The notes below the pieces were generated by a model. That model did no database searches. It was not told where the DNA came from and saw only the letters and a list, made by a program, of their open reading frames with translations. A program made the translations under genes and the position numbers. Shown piece by piece: positions 16,545 to 24,859 of a stretch of DNA of 64,000 nt. This stretch comes from an uncultured Rhodopila sp. (lineage in GTDB: Bacteria; Pseudomonadota; Alphaproteobacteria; Acetobacterales; Acetobacteraceae), in contig CAINOE010000147.1 of assembly GCA_903851415.1 (NCBI GenBank), positions 1 through 64,000 on the forward strand, given 5' to 3'. Positions within the stretch are counted from its first letter, which is position 1; each line of letters opens with the position of its first letter.

Positions 16545-17697
16545 GCTCGCGCAGGCATGGCTGAACGGCCAGCCGGTTCCACTCGCCCAAGCCGCCGCCG
16601 CCGCCGCAACCCTGCTTGCCGCCAGCCGATCGGCTGTGGTGGCGGGAATGGGGACGGATGTGGCGGGGACGCGGGCGTCGGTGGCTTTGGCCCGGGCCAT
16701 CGGCGCGTCGATCGACCACATGGACGCGGACGCGGTCTTCGCCAACCTCGACGTCATGCGGCGGGCGGGTTGGATCGTCACCACGCCGCTGCAAACCCGT
16801 GCCCGGGCGGATACGGTGCTGCTGGTCGGGGACGGTTTGGCGGACGCCTGGCCGGACATGGCCGGGCGGCTGGCACTGGGCGAAGCACCGACGGTAACGG
16901 CGGGGAGCCGGCGGGTGGTGCATGTGTGTCCTCCTTCATCGTCATGGCCCGGCTTGTCCGGGCCACCTGTACAAGCACCTGCCGCGACAGGTGGCCCGGA
17001 CAAGCCGGGCCATGACGGTGGGGGAGGCGGGTCGCTCGCCATCGCCGCGGGAAAGCCCATCCTGCCAACGCTTGCCGCATTGCGCGCAATCGTGTCGGGG
17101 CGAAACACCGCGCTGAATGAAGCAACCGCCGCGCCGCTGCGTGATCTGGCCGCCACCCTGGCGGCGGCGCGGTTCGGCGTCATCATCTGGTCGTCCGCCG
17201 CGCTCGATACGCTGGCAGTCGAGATGCTGTGCGGCCTGATCGATGACCTCAATAAGACAACCCGCTTCGCCGGATTGCCGCTGGCGCCCGCGAACGGCGC
17301 GGAGGCGGTGGCGCAGGCGCTGACCTGGACAACCGGTTTTCCGCTGCGCACGGGTTTCGCTGCGGCCGCGCCGCAACATGACCCCTGGCGGTTCGACGCG
17401 CATCGGCTGGTTGCCAGCGGCGAGGCGGACGCGGCGGTGTGGATTTCCGCCTTCTCACAAGAACCTCCGGACTGGGACAGCGCCGTGCCGACAATTGCTT
17501 TGGTCCCGGCGGGCACCGCGTTCCGCACGCCGCCGGGCGTCGTGTTCGAGGTTGGCTGCCCGGGACGCGATCACGACGCGATGCTGTTCGATCCGGCGCT
17601 GGGCGGAATCGCCTTCGTCGCCGCCTCGTCGCCTTCCTCGGCCGCCACCGTGGCCGGAATTTTGACGGCGATCACCGCGGCGCTGCCGCCATGCTGA
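16537..17697 (+). CDS. fhcB: Formyltransferase/hydrolase complex subunit FhcB
   Basis: FhcB is related to formylmethanofuran dehydrogenase subunit B. In methylotrophs the Fhc complex hydrolyses formyl-methylofuran to formate and has lost the metal site; this 386-residue protein likewise shows no Cys cluster. Family stretches are VVAGMGTDVAGTRASVALARAIGA at the start and RFGVIIWSSAALDTLAVEMLCGLIDDL. Residues about 135-167 are not family sequence but come from a palindromic repeat (16941-17016) inserted in frame. ATG 16537 overlaps the PCD gene. Confidence 0.88.
   Translation: MTELAQAWLNGQPVPLAQAAAAAATLLAASRSAVVAGMGTDVAGTRASVALARAIGASIDHMDADAVFANLDVMRRAGWIVTTPLQTRARADTVLLVGDGLADAWPDMAGRLALGEAPTVTAGSRRVVHVCPPSSSWPGLSGPPVQAPAATGGPDKPGHDGGGGGSLAIAAGKPILPTLAALRAIVSGRNTALNEATAAPLRDLAATLAAARFGVIIWSSAALDTLAVEMLCGLIDDLNKTTRFAGLPLAPANGAEAVAQALTWTTGFPLRTGFAAAAPQHDPWRFDAHRLVASGEADAAVWISAFSQEPPDWDSAVPTIALVPAGTAFRTPPGVVFEVGCPGRDHDAMLFDPALGGIAFVAASSPSSAATVAGILTAITAALPPC
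16941..17016. repeat. Dispersed palindromic repeat, copy 5, inside fhcB
   Basis: Two perfect 30-bp arms (16941-16970 and 16987-17016) flank a 16-base centre, the longest perfect arms of the six copies. The frame stays open and codes SWPGLSGPP...GPDKPGHDG, the same peptide as the copy in the CitG-like gene. Confidence 0.96.
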
Positions 17698-19304
17698 CCC
17701 GTTTGACAGGCGGACGGATCGTCGATCCGGCCAACGGTCGAGACGGCATCGGGGATCTCTGGCTGCGGGACGGGCGCATCGTTGCCGCCCCGGACGGTGC
17801 GCGCGCCGATGAGATGCATGATGTCACCGGCTGCGTCGTCATGGCCGGCGGCATCGACATCCATACCCACGTCGCCGGAACCAACGTCAATACCGCGCGG
17901 CTGCTGCTGCCGGAACTTCGTGCCGCGACCGCAGCGGAATCAGTGCCGATCACCGAAACGATCGGGCGGCTGTATGCGGCGATGGGCTACACGATGGTGG
18001 TGGAGCCGGCGATCTCCCCGCATGTCGCCCCGCAGGCGCATCTGGAGCTGGCGGATATTCCGCTGATCGATACCGCGATTCTCGCTGTGCTTGGCAACGA
18101 CGATTATTTGCTCCGGCTGATGGCGGCGAACGAGGGCGGTGCCGCCATCGCCGACTACGCAGCACGCGTGCTGTCCGGCAGCCGGGCGATCGGCATCAAG
18201 GCGATCAATCCAGGCGCGGCCGCGGCGTTCAAGTCCAACGTGCGCGGCTTCGGCCTGGATGACGCCGTGCCGAACAGCGAAATTACGTCCCGCTCGATCA
18301 TCAACACGTTGCAGGCGGCGACCGAATCGCTCGGGCTGCCGCATCCGCTGCATCTGCATTGCAGCAATCTCGGCATGCCGGGGAACGCGGAGACCGCGCT
18401 GGCGACGATGGATGCGGCCGGCGATACGCGGCTGCACATCGCGCATCTGCAGTTCTACGCCTATGGCAAGGAGGGGCCGCGCGGGTTTTCCTCGGCCGCG
18501 CCGCAACTGGCCGAGGCGGTGAATGCGCGGCGCAACATCACCGCGGATATCGGGCAGGTGATGTTCGGGCAGACGGTGACGATCTCCTCGGACGTGCTGC
18601 GCCAGTTCAACGCGCGCAACAGTGCGCGTCCGCGCAAGTCGGTGATCATCGACGGCGACGGCAATGGCGGCGGCATCGTGCCGTATCGCTACCGCAAGAC
18701 CGATTTCTTCAACGCGGTGCAGTGGGCGGCCGGCCTGGAGCTGTTTCTGCTTATTAACGACCCGTGGCGGGTGTTCTTTACGACGGATCACCCGAACGGC
18801 GCGCCGTTCACCGCCTATCCGGATCTGCTGGCGCTGCTGATGGACCGCTCGGTGCGGGCGCAGCACATCGAAACGCTGCCGAAAGCGGCGATGGAGGTAA
18901 CCACGCTGGCCTCGATCACGCGCGAATACACGCTGCCGGAGATCGCCATCATGACCCGCGCGGCGCCGGCCCGGCTGCTGGGGTTGGCCGATCGGGGGCA
19001 TCTCGGGGCGGGGGCACGGGCGGATGTGGCGGTGTATCGGACGCAGGCGGATATTGCCGCGATGTTCCGCGATGCGGCGCTGGTGCTGAAGGATGGCGTG
19101 CCGATCATCCGCGACGGCGTGCCGGTGACGCGCTCGTTCGGCCGCGCGGTGACGGTGCGGCCGGAGTTCGATGCGGCCATAAACCGAGGGCTGTCGGGGT
19201 TCTACGATCGTGTCTACGGCGTTTCACATGACGCGTTCGACGTTCCGGGAGCAGAGGCGCTTGGCCGCGGCCAGGCTTTCGAGGCGTTGCCATGCCGGAC
19301 GTAG
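17691..19304 (+). CDS. fhcA: Formyltransferase/hydrolase complex subunit FhcA
   Basis: FhcA is the amidohydrolase subunit that splits formyl-methylofuran to formate. The 537-residue protein has the zinc site GGIDIHTHVAGTNVN near residue 57, later LHLHCSNLG and LHIAHLQFYAYG histidines, and the catalytic aspartate region VFFTTDHPNGAPF. ATG 17691 overlaps the fhcB stop by 7 bp and its end overlaps fhcD by 13 bp, so the four fhc genes are one coupled operon. Confidence 0.96.
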   Translation: MLTRLTGGRIVDPANGRDGIGDLWLRDGRIVAAPDGARADEMHDVTGCVVMAGGIDIHTHVAGTNVNTARLLLPELRAATAAESVPITETIGRLYAAMGYTMVVEPAISPHVAPQAHLELADIPLIDTAILAVLGNDDYLLRLMAANEGGAAIADYAARVLSGSRAIGIKAINPGAAAAFKSNVRGFGLDDAVPNSEITSRSIINTLQAATESLGLPHPLHLHCSNLGMPGNAETALATMDAAGDTRLHIAHLQFYAYGKEGPRGFSSAAPQLAEAVNARRNITADIGQVMFGQTVTISSDVLRQFNARNSARPRKSVIIDGDGNGGGIVPYRYRKTDFFNAVQWAAGLELFLLINDPWRVFFTTDHPNGAPFTAYPDLLALLMDRSVRAQHIETLPKAAMEVTTLASITREYTLPEIAIMTRAAPARLLGLADRGHLGAGARADVAVYRTQADIAAMFRDAALVLKDGVPIIRDGVPVTRSFGRAVTVRPEFDAAINRGLSGFYDRVYGVSHDAFDVPGAEALGRGQAFEALPCRT

Positions 19305-20224
19305 CCCCTCTGGTTCGCAACGGCGTCTCGATCGACGATACGTTCGCGGAAGCGTTCGACATGCGCGGCACCGCGCTGATCATTACTGCCCCGACGCTGC
19401 GCTGGGCGCGCATCGCGGCGGTCAGCATGACCGGCTTCGCCACCTCGATCATCGCCTGCGGGGTCGAAGCGGGAATCGATACGGAGCTGGGGCCGGAGGA
19501 TACTCCCGACGGGCGGCCGGGGGTGCGGGTGCTGCTGTTCGCCGGCTCCACCGAGGAGTTGCAGAAGCAGGTGGTCACCCGGGTGGGACAGTGCGTGCTG
19601 ACCAGCCCGGGATCCGCCTGTTACGCGGGAATCGCGGGGACGGAGCGGCTGAAGCTCGGCGACGGTCTCCGCTACTTCGCCGACGGCTGGCAAATCTCCA
19701 AGCGGCTGCCCGATCGGCATATCTGGCGGATGCCGGTGATGGACGGCGAATTCGTGATCGAGGGCACGACAGGACTGACCAAGGACGCTGTTGGCGGCGG
19801 GAATCTGATTTTGATGGCGCGTTCGTCCGAGAGCGCGCTGTTCGCGGCGGAGGCGGCGGCGGAGGCGATTGCCGCGGTGCCTGACGCAATTGCTCCGTTC
19901 CCGGGCGGCATTGTCCGGTCGGGGTCGAAAGTGGGGTCGAAATACAAGGGGATGTTTGCATCCAGCAATCACCTGTACTGCCCGACCTTGCGCGGCGCAG
20001 TGCCGGAGTCGCTACTCGGGCCGGACATTGCCGCGGTGCTGGAACTGGTGATCGACGGGTTGACATCGGATGCGGTGGCGGACGCGATGCGGGCCGGTCT
20101 GGAGGCGATCGCCGCGGTGGGGCCGGAACGCGGCGCCTGCCGCGTTGGCGCCGGCAATTACGGCGGCAAGCTGGGGCGACACCACTACCATCTGCACGCA
20201 CTGGCGCCGGAGGGCGGACCATGA
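19292..20224 (+). CDS. fhcD: Formylmethanofuran:H4MPT formyltransferase FhcD
   Basis: FhcD (Ftr) moves the formyl group from formyl-H4MPT to methylofuran. The 310-residue length and stretches such as DDTFAEAFDMRGTALIIT, GFATSIIACGVEAGID, VGSKYKGMFASSNHLYCPTL and NYGGKLGRHHYHLH are those of the family. It is flanked and overlapped by fhcA and fhcC. Confidence 0.97.
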   Translation: MPDVAPLVRNGVSIDDTFAEAFDMRGTALIITAPTLRWARIAAVSMTGFATSIIACGVEAGIDTELGPEDTPDGRPGVRVLLFAGSTEELQKQVVTRVGQCVLTSPGSACYAGIAGTERLKLGDGLRYFADGWQISKRLPDRHIWRMPVMDGEFVIEGTTGLTKDAVGGGNLILMARSSESALFAAEAAAEAIAAVPDAIAPFPGGIVRSGSKVGSKYKGMFASSNHLYCPTLRGAVPESLLGPDIAAVLELVIDGLTSDAVADAMRAGLEAIAAVGPERGACRVGAGNYGGKLGRHHYHLHALAPEGGP

Positions 20225-21027
20225 GCGCGTTGCGTTTTGTCCTGCGGGCGCCGCCCGAGCAGCGGCTGGATTTGTCGCCGCTGACGCCCGATCGGTTGGC
20301 TGGTCTGGAGTCCGCCTCCATTGACGCGCTGCCGTTGCAGACGGGACGCCACCGCGTGACCGTCGGCGATGTCTTCCGGGTGCATCCTGGCGACACCGCG
20401 CACATCGTGATCGAAGGCGGATCGGATCGGTTCGACCGGGTGGGGGAGGCGATGGAGACCGGTTTGCTGGAGGTCCAAGGCGATGCCGGCCAGCAGGCGG
20501 GGCGTCTGATGGCGGGCGGCACGCTGACCATCCGCGGGAATGCGGGTGGCTGGGCGGCGTCGGGACTGCTCGGGGGGCGGGTGGAAATCCTCGGCGATGC
20601 GGGAGATTTTCTGGGCGGTCCCGTGTCCGGAGAACGGACCGGGATGCGCGGCGGCATTGTGCTGGTGCGCGGCAAGGCCGGCAAGCGGGCGGCGGACCGC
20701 CTGCGGCGCGGCCTGGTGATCATTGAGGGCGACGCGGGCGAACATGCCGGCAGCGGGATGGTGGCGGGAACATTGGTGGTCTGCGGCGCCGCGGGAGTGC
20801 TGCCGGGGATCCTGATGCGCCGCGGCACCATTGTGCTGGGGAAGCAGGCCGAACTGGCGCCAAGTTTCGTCGCCACCGGCGCTGCGCCGGTGGTGTTCAG
20901 CGGCCTGCTGGCACGCGCGGTTGGTTCGGTCAGCGAGGCCGCCGCCGGCTGCGTGCGGGAGGCGGCGGCTCGTTATTTGGGCGATATGGCTGTGTTGGGC
21001 AAGGGCGAGGTTTTCGTTTCGGGTTAG
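20221..21027 (+). CDS. fhcC: Formyltransferase/hydrolase complex subunit FhcC
   Basis: The 268-residue protein has the GXXGXXXG beta-helix repeats of formylmethanofuran dehydrogenase subunit C (GDAGQQAGRLMAGG, GNAGGWAASGLLGG, GDAGEHAGSGMVAG). FhcC is a structural subunit of the Fhc complex. ATG 20221 overlaps the fhcD stop by 4 bp. It ends in a 4-bp overlap with the convergent TfoX-like gene, closing the C1 cluster. Confidence 0.96.
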   Translation: MSALRFVLRAPPEQRLDLSPLTPDRLAGLESASIDALPLQTGRHRVTVGDVFRVHPGDTAHIVIEGGSDRFDRVGEAMETGLLEVQGDAGQQAGRLMAGGTLTIRGNAGGWAASGLLGGRVEILGDAGDFLGGPVSGERTGMRGGIVLVRGKAGKRAADRLRRGLVIIEGDAGEHAGSGMVAGTLVVCGAAGVLPGILMRRGTIVLGKQAELAPSFVATGAAPVVFSGLLARAVGSVSEAAAGCVREAAARYLGDMAVLGKGEVFVSG

Positions 21028-21383
21028 CGCTTTCCTGGTTTGGCCCGCGACGCCGCGATGGAGGCATCGACGGCGCGGCGTGCCCAGTTGCGAAAGGTCC
21101 CCGGGTCGTCCAGCAGATCGGGCGGGCAGCGCCAGTAGGAGCGGATGGTGTTGGTTCCGTTCTTCGTTTCGTAGCTGAAGGGGGCTTCCCCGGCGGCCTC
21201 GTAGTCGGGCCGGCTGTCGGGGCCGATCTTGAGGAAGAACTCGTCGCGGGCGATGAGGCCGAACATGAGGCCGTTGAGGAACAGGCCGGTGCCGCCGAAC
21301 ATCCGCCGGGCGGTGACGGGTCCGAGCGGGGACAGGAGTTCCAGCAGATGGGCGGTGCGTTGATCTGGTTCGTGCGGGGGCAT
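21024..21383 (-). CDS. TfoX N-terminal domain protein
   Basis: The 119-residue protein matches the N-terminal TfoX domain: LSPLGPVTARRMFGGTGLFLNG and GLIARDEFFLKIGPDSRPDYE. In gamma-proteobacteria TfoX controls competence; small single-domain forms elsewhere have no known role. ATG 21383 begins the homology; the frame is open farther back. It is not linked in function to the fhc operon it converges with. Confidence 0.85.
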   Translation of the reverse strand: MPPHEPDQRTAHLLELLSPLGPVTARRMFGGTGLFLNGLMFGLIARDEFFLKIGPDSRPDYEAAGEAPFSYETKNGTNTIRSYWRCPPDLLDDPGTFRNWARRAVDASIAASRAKPGKR

Positions 21384-21435
21384 GACGGACACCGTTTGTC
21401 GGGGCGTTTTTCCGGTGACGGACAGTCGCGCGGGC

Positions 21436-21792
21436 TTAACCAAGGCCGATGGCTTCGGCCACCTGCCGCCGGATGCGGGCAAGCCGATCCGGCGTGATGC
21501 GCGACCGCGTCGCCCGGAGGCGTTGCGCCGATGTCAATGCGGCGAACGGCGCCAGCGCGTAACAGCGCTTCGTGCGGCCATTTTCGGGACTTGGCTCGAT
21601 CGGTTCCATGAGGCCCTGGATCGCGAGGCCGACGTCCTCGGTCAACTGCACCAGAATAACGTTTGGATAGTCCGGTCCGAACAGCGCGTCGTCTTCAATA
21701 ACAACGGCCGGACGCAACTTGTTTGGTTCTTTCGGCAGCGCATCGCCGCGCCACTCGGCGATGACGATGTCCCCGGCGGTGAAAGCCGCCAC
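21436..21792 (-). CDS. PemK/MazF-family toxin
   Basis: The 118-residue protein has the MazF-like barrel (AGDIVIAEWRGDALPKEPNKLRPAVVIEDDALFG, then VILVQLTEDVGLAI), an RNase toxin fold. It starts with GTG 21792, touching the stop of the antitoxin gene, so the pair is one operon. The PNKLRPAVV segment corresponds to the catalytic strand of the family. Confidence 0.83.
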   Translation of the reverse strand: MAAFTAGDIVIAEWRGDALPKEPNKLRPAVVIEDDALFGPDYPNVILVQLTEDVGLAIQGLMEPIEPSPENGRTKRCYALAPFAALTSAQRLRATRSRITPDRLARIRRQVAEAIGLG

Positions 21793-22035
21793 TCACAAAC
21801 CCTCCGAGCGCGGCGTGCCCCAGAACCCGGCAAAATCCTTCGCCTCGGGAGTCTCCGCGATATGGCGCGCCACGGCCGCGCTTTGCGCCCGAATGGCGTT
21901 GCGCCGGACCTCGCGCGCGGCCTCGGTAGCAAGTTGACGCAGGTAGGTGGCCAAGCCGATGCCGCGAGTCCTGGCTTCCGCCTCCAGCGTGGCCTGGACG
22001 CCTTCGTCGAGCCGGACAGAGATCGGCGCGGCCAT
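21793..22035 (-). CDS. Antitoxin of the MazF-like pair (ribbon-helix-helix type)
   Basis: The 80-residue protein has an N-terminal strand-helix-helix pattern (ISVRLDEGVQATLEAEARTRGIGLATYLRQLA) like ribbon-helix-helix antitoxins, with a C-terminal tail likely to bind the toxin (KDFAGFWGTP). AGGAGG lies just before ATG 22035. RHH antitoxins usually repress their own operon. Confidence 0.75.
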   Translation of the reverse strand: MAAPISVRLDEGVQATLEAEARTRGIGLATYLRQLATEAAREVRRNAIRAQSAAVARHIAETPEAKDFAGFWGTPRSEGL

Positions 22036-22142
22036 CGTATATCCTCCTTGACGCCGATGTGTAGTACGAGTTCGGCGACAAATCAAGCGACGCGGGTGAA
22101 GTCCCGTTGGGCTGCCTCCCCTGTGATCGCCGGACCCGGGCG

Positions 22143-22158
22143 TTAACCATTCGTTAAC
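22143..22158 (+). promoter_or_regulatory. Candidate CtrA-binding site
   Basis: TTAACCATTCGTTAAC matches the full TTAA-N7-TTAA(C) consensus of the alphaproteobacterial cell-cycle regulator CtrA. It lies 47 bp before the start of the PLP enzyme gene and 107 bp before the divergent antitoxin gene. A site of this length at AT-rich bases is unlikely by chance in such GC-rich DNA, but binding is not shown. Confidence 0.55.
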
Positions 22159-22204
22159 CAGTACGGTGTTAGTGGCTGTTGGTCGAACAGCGAGCAAAAC
22201 GCCG

Positions 22205-23491
22205 ATGTTGAAAGATTTTCCCGGAGACATTCTCTCAGCGCTCACGTCCGGCGGCGACAGCCGCCTCGATATCGGCGGCGGCTTTGGTTTGAACAAATAC
22301 CTTTGCCCTGCGCTCCCGGACCCCGGGATCGTCTGTGCCTCGTCCTGCACCGCCTCGCCGATTGAACAAAGCAGCTTCGATGCGGCGGCCGCTTTCTTCA
22401 ATACTTTTTCCGGGGCTGTCTCGGTTGGGTCGCGCAGCCTGCTGTTGCATGAACAAGCCCGGCGGATCGAAGACTACCTGGTGCGTTATTTCATGGCCGA
22501 GGGGTTGGCCGAGGCGATCCTGTGCCCGTCCGGGACGGATGCCGTGCTGACCGCGGTGAGGCTGCGGGCGGCGGAGCGTGGCGGCGCGCCGATGACGGCG
22601 ATCCTGCCGTCGGCCTCGGAGACCGGAACGGGCGTCCCGCTCGCGGCGGCCGGGCGGCTGTTCGACGGGCCGCGCCAGGGCCAGCCCGTCACGCAAGCGC
22701 CCATCGGCACGCTGGAAGTGGCGTTGCGCGGGCCGGACGGGGCGCCGCTGCCGGATGATGAGGTCGATGCGGCATACGAATCCGCTGTATCCGCGGCGCC
22801 GGGCCGGGCTGTCGTGTATCTGACCCATGGCACCAAGACCGGGTTGATCGCGCCGCGTAATCCCCCGGCCGGAGCCGAGGTGATTGTCGATGCCTGCCAG
22901 GGGCGGATCGATCCGGCGCGGGTTGCGGCGTATTTGCGGCTCGGATGGCCGGTCGTCGTCACCGGATCCAAATTCTTCGGCGGTCCGGCGTTTTCGGGCG
23001 CGGTGCTGTTGCCGGTTGCCCGGCGGATTGACCGAAATGCGCCCGGGCCTGGCACGGTGCTGCGCTGGATCGCGGCGGTCGAGGCGATGCAACGGTTTGC
23101 CGGCGCCGCCAGTGAGGCCGCGGGATTCCTCGATCGCCGGGTCGCTGCGATCGGGCACGCGATCATGGCAAACCCCTTGCTCGTCCCCATAGCCGGCCTT
23201 TCCAGCACCGGTCCGCACTGGGCCGAGCGGCCGAGCATTGTGACGTTCGGGGTGCGCGACGCGGGGCGGCTGTTATCCGTCAAGGAGTTGAAGCCGATCC
23301 ATGAGCGGTTGGCTGGTGGCGGGGTGTTGCTGGGTCAGCCGGTCAGCCTCGGGGTATTTGGCGGCTTGCGCGTCGCCCTCGGCGCCCGGGACGTCGTTCA
23401 GGGGACGGTCGCCGGAGTCGATCACCTGCTAGGGGCGATCAGAACGCTGCGGCCGGACCCGGCGGCGCGCCTCGCCGCTGCGGCTGAATAG
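22205..23491 (+). CDS. PLP-dependent transferase-like protein, substrate unknown
   Basis: The 428-residue protein looks like a fold type I PLP enzyme: LCPSGTDAVLTAVRLRA (phosphate cup), VYLTHGTKTGLI, VIVDACQGRIDP (Asp for the pyridine nitrogen) and VVTGSKFFGGPAFSG, whose Lys would form the Schiff base. I cannot name its substrate. ATG 22205 was preferred to GTG 22166, which lies only 8 bp after the CtrA-like site. It ends 5 bp from the convergent DegT-type aminotransferase. An aminotransferase is needed in methylofuran synthesis (MfnC step) and none is seen in the C1 cluster, but the link is only a thought. Confidence 0.65.
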   Translation: MLKDFPGDILSALTSGGDSRLDIGGGFGLNKYLCPALPDPGIVCASSCTASPIEQSSFDAAAAFFNTFSGAVSVGSRSLLLHEQARRIEDYLVRYFMAEGLAEAILCPSGTDAVLTAVRLRAAERGGAPMTAILPSASETGTGVPLAAAGRLFDGPRQGQPVTQAPIGTLEVALRGPDGAPLPDDEVDAAYESAVSAAPGRAVVYLTHGTKTGLIAPRNPPAGAEVIVDACQGRIDPARVAAYLRLGWPVVVTGSKFFGGPAFSGAVLLPVARRIDRNAPGPGTVLRWIAAVEAMQRFAGAASEAAGFLDRRVAAIGHAIMANPLLVPIAGLSSTGPHWAERPSIVTFGVRDAGRLLSVKELKPIHERLAGGGVLLGQPVSLGVFGGLRVALGARDVVQGTVAGVDHLLGAIRTLRPDPAARLAAAAE

Positions 23492-23496
23492 GTGGG

Positions 23497-24636
23497 CTAG
23501 ACCGCCGCCAGGACGGAGGTGCAGATCCGGGCGACGTCTTCCTCCGTCAGGTCCGGGTGTATCGGCAAAGCGAGAATCCGGGTCGCCAGATCCTCCGACA
23601 CCGGCAGCGCCGAGCCGTCGTGCTGGGCGCTGTAGGCGGGCTGGCGGTGCAGCGGGCGGGGGTAGTAGATCGCGGTGGGCACGCCATCGGCGCGCAGCGC
23701 GGCCTGAATGCGGTCGCGGGCAGCCTCGTCCCGCAGCAGGATAGCGTAGATAGCCCAGGCGCTGGTGCTGTCGGGGACGCGCTTCGGGGCGGTGACGGCA
23801 TTGCCCAGGCGCTGGTCGTAAGTTTGGGCGATGCGCTCGCGCGCCTGCAGTTCCTCGGGGAAGACGGCGAGCTTGGACAGCAGCACCGCGGCCTGGATGG
23901 AGTCGAGGCGGCCGTTCATGCCGGTGCGCAGCACTTCGTAGCGGGTCTTGCCCTCCCCGTGCGTGCGCAGGCTGCGATAGAGGTCTGCTCGTTCTTCCGA
24001 TTCGGTGAACAGCGCGCCGCCGTCGCCGTAGGCGCCGAGCGGTTTGGACGGGAAGAAGCTCGTGGCGGTGGCATCGGCCTGGCTGCCGAGGGGGCGGCCG
24101 TGCAGGGTGGAACCGAAGCTTTGCGCCAGATCGTCCAGCAGGAACAGGTTGTCGCGGCGGGCGATGTCGCTCAGGGCTGGCCAGTCGGCGGGCTGGCCGA
24201 ACAGGTCCACGCCGATGATCGCGCGAGGCTTCAGCTTGCCGGCTTTACGCGTTTCTTCGATCCGCTGCGTCAGATGGGTGGTGTCGATCTGGAAGGTGCG
24301 GGGATCGACATCGACGAAGACCGGGGTGGCGCCGAGCAGCAGGGGCACCTCGGCCGTTGCGGTGTAGGTGAAGGCGGGGAGGAAGACGGCGTCGCCGCGG
24401 CCGATTTCCTCGGCCATCAGGGCGATCTGCAGGGCGTCGGTGCCGGAACTGACGCTGACGCAGTGCGCGGCGCCGCAGAATTTCGCCAGTTCGGCTTCCA
24501 GTTCGCGCACTTCGGGACCGAGGACGAACTGGCAGTGCTCCAGCACCGTATCGATCCGGCGGCGGAGGTCCACGGCGATGCGGGCCTGCTGCGCTTTCAG
24601 GTCGAGGAAGGGGATGGCGCGGGGGGAGTCGGACAT
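23497..24636 (-). CDS. DegT/DnrJ/EryC1/StrS-family sugar aminotransferase
   Basis: The 379-residue protein opens IPFLDLKAQQARIAVDLRRRID and has SSGTDALQIALMA, PAFTYTATAEVPLLLGATPVFVDVD and the PLP lysine in SFFPSKPLGAYGDGGA. These enzymes add an amino group to a keto nucleotide sugar (for example the 3-amino group of GlcNAc3NA-type sugars) for surface glycans. Together with the dehydratase gene on the same strand 224 bp upstream it suggests a small LPS or capsule sugar locus. Confidence 0.9.
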   Translation of the reverse strand: MSDSPRAIPFLDLKAQQARIAVDLRRRIDTVLEHCQFVLGPEVRELEAELAKFCGAAHCVSVSSGTDALQIALMAEEIGRGDAVFLPAFTYTATAEVPLLLGATPVFVDVDPRTFQIDTTHLTQRIEETRKAGKLKPRAIIGVDLFGQPADWPALSDIARRDNLFLLDDLAQSFGSTLHGRPLGSQADATATSFFPSKPLGAYGDGGALFTESEERADLYRSLRTHGEGKTRYEVLRTGMNGRLDSIQAAVLLSKLAVFPEELQARERIAQTYDQRLGNAVTAPKRVPDSTSAWAIYAILLRDEAARDRIQAALRADGVPTAIYYPRPLHRQPAYSAQHDGSALPVSEDLATRILALPIHPDLTEEDVARICTSVLAAV

Positions 24637-24731
24637 GGGACCTCGGGTGGGGTGTTATGCGGTCTGGGTGGGAGCAGGACCCGCTGGCATCAGGACAAGG
24701 GGCGGCACGGCGCACGGCATTTTGCCCATTC

Positions 24732-24807
24732 GTCATGGTCCGGCTTGTCCGGGCCACCTGTCGCGGCACGTGCTGGGATAGGTGGCCCGGACAAGCCGGG
24801 CCATGAC
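24732..24807. repeat. Dispersed palindromic repeat, copy 6
   Basis: Left arm GTCATGGTCCGGCTTGTCCG at 24732 and right arm ending CGGACAAGCCGGGCCATGAC at 24807, with one mismatch between arms. It lies between the two sugar genes and is the last copy seen; none occurs from 24.8 kb to the end. Confidence 0.93.
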
Positions 24808-24859
24808 GATAAGGCGCTTGTGCCAGCCATGCCGCTGCCCCTCGCCGCTCGCTCGCCAA

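Noticed and set aside
16119-17528. Upstream extension of the mptG frame
   Set aside because: It is antisense to the PCD-like gene and fhcB, and the mptG homology starts near 16040.
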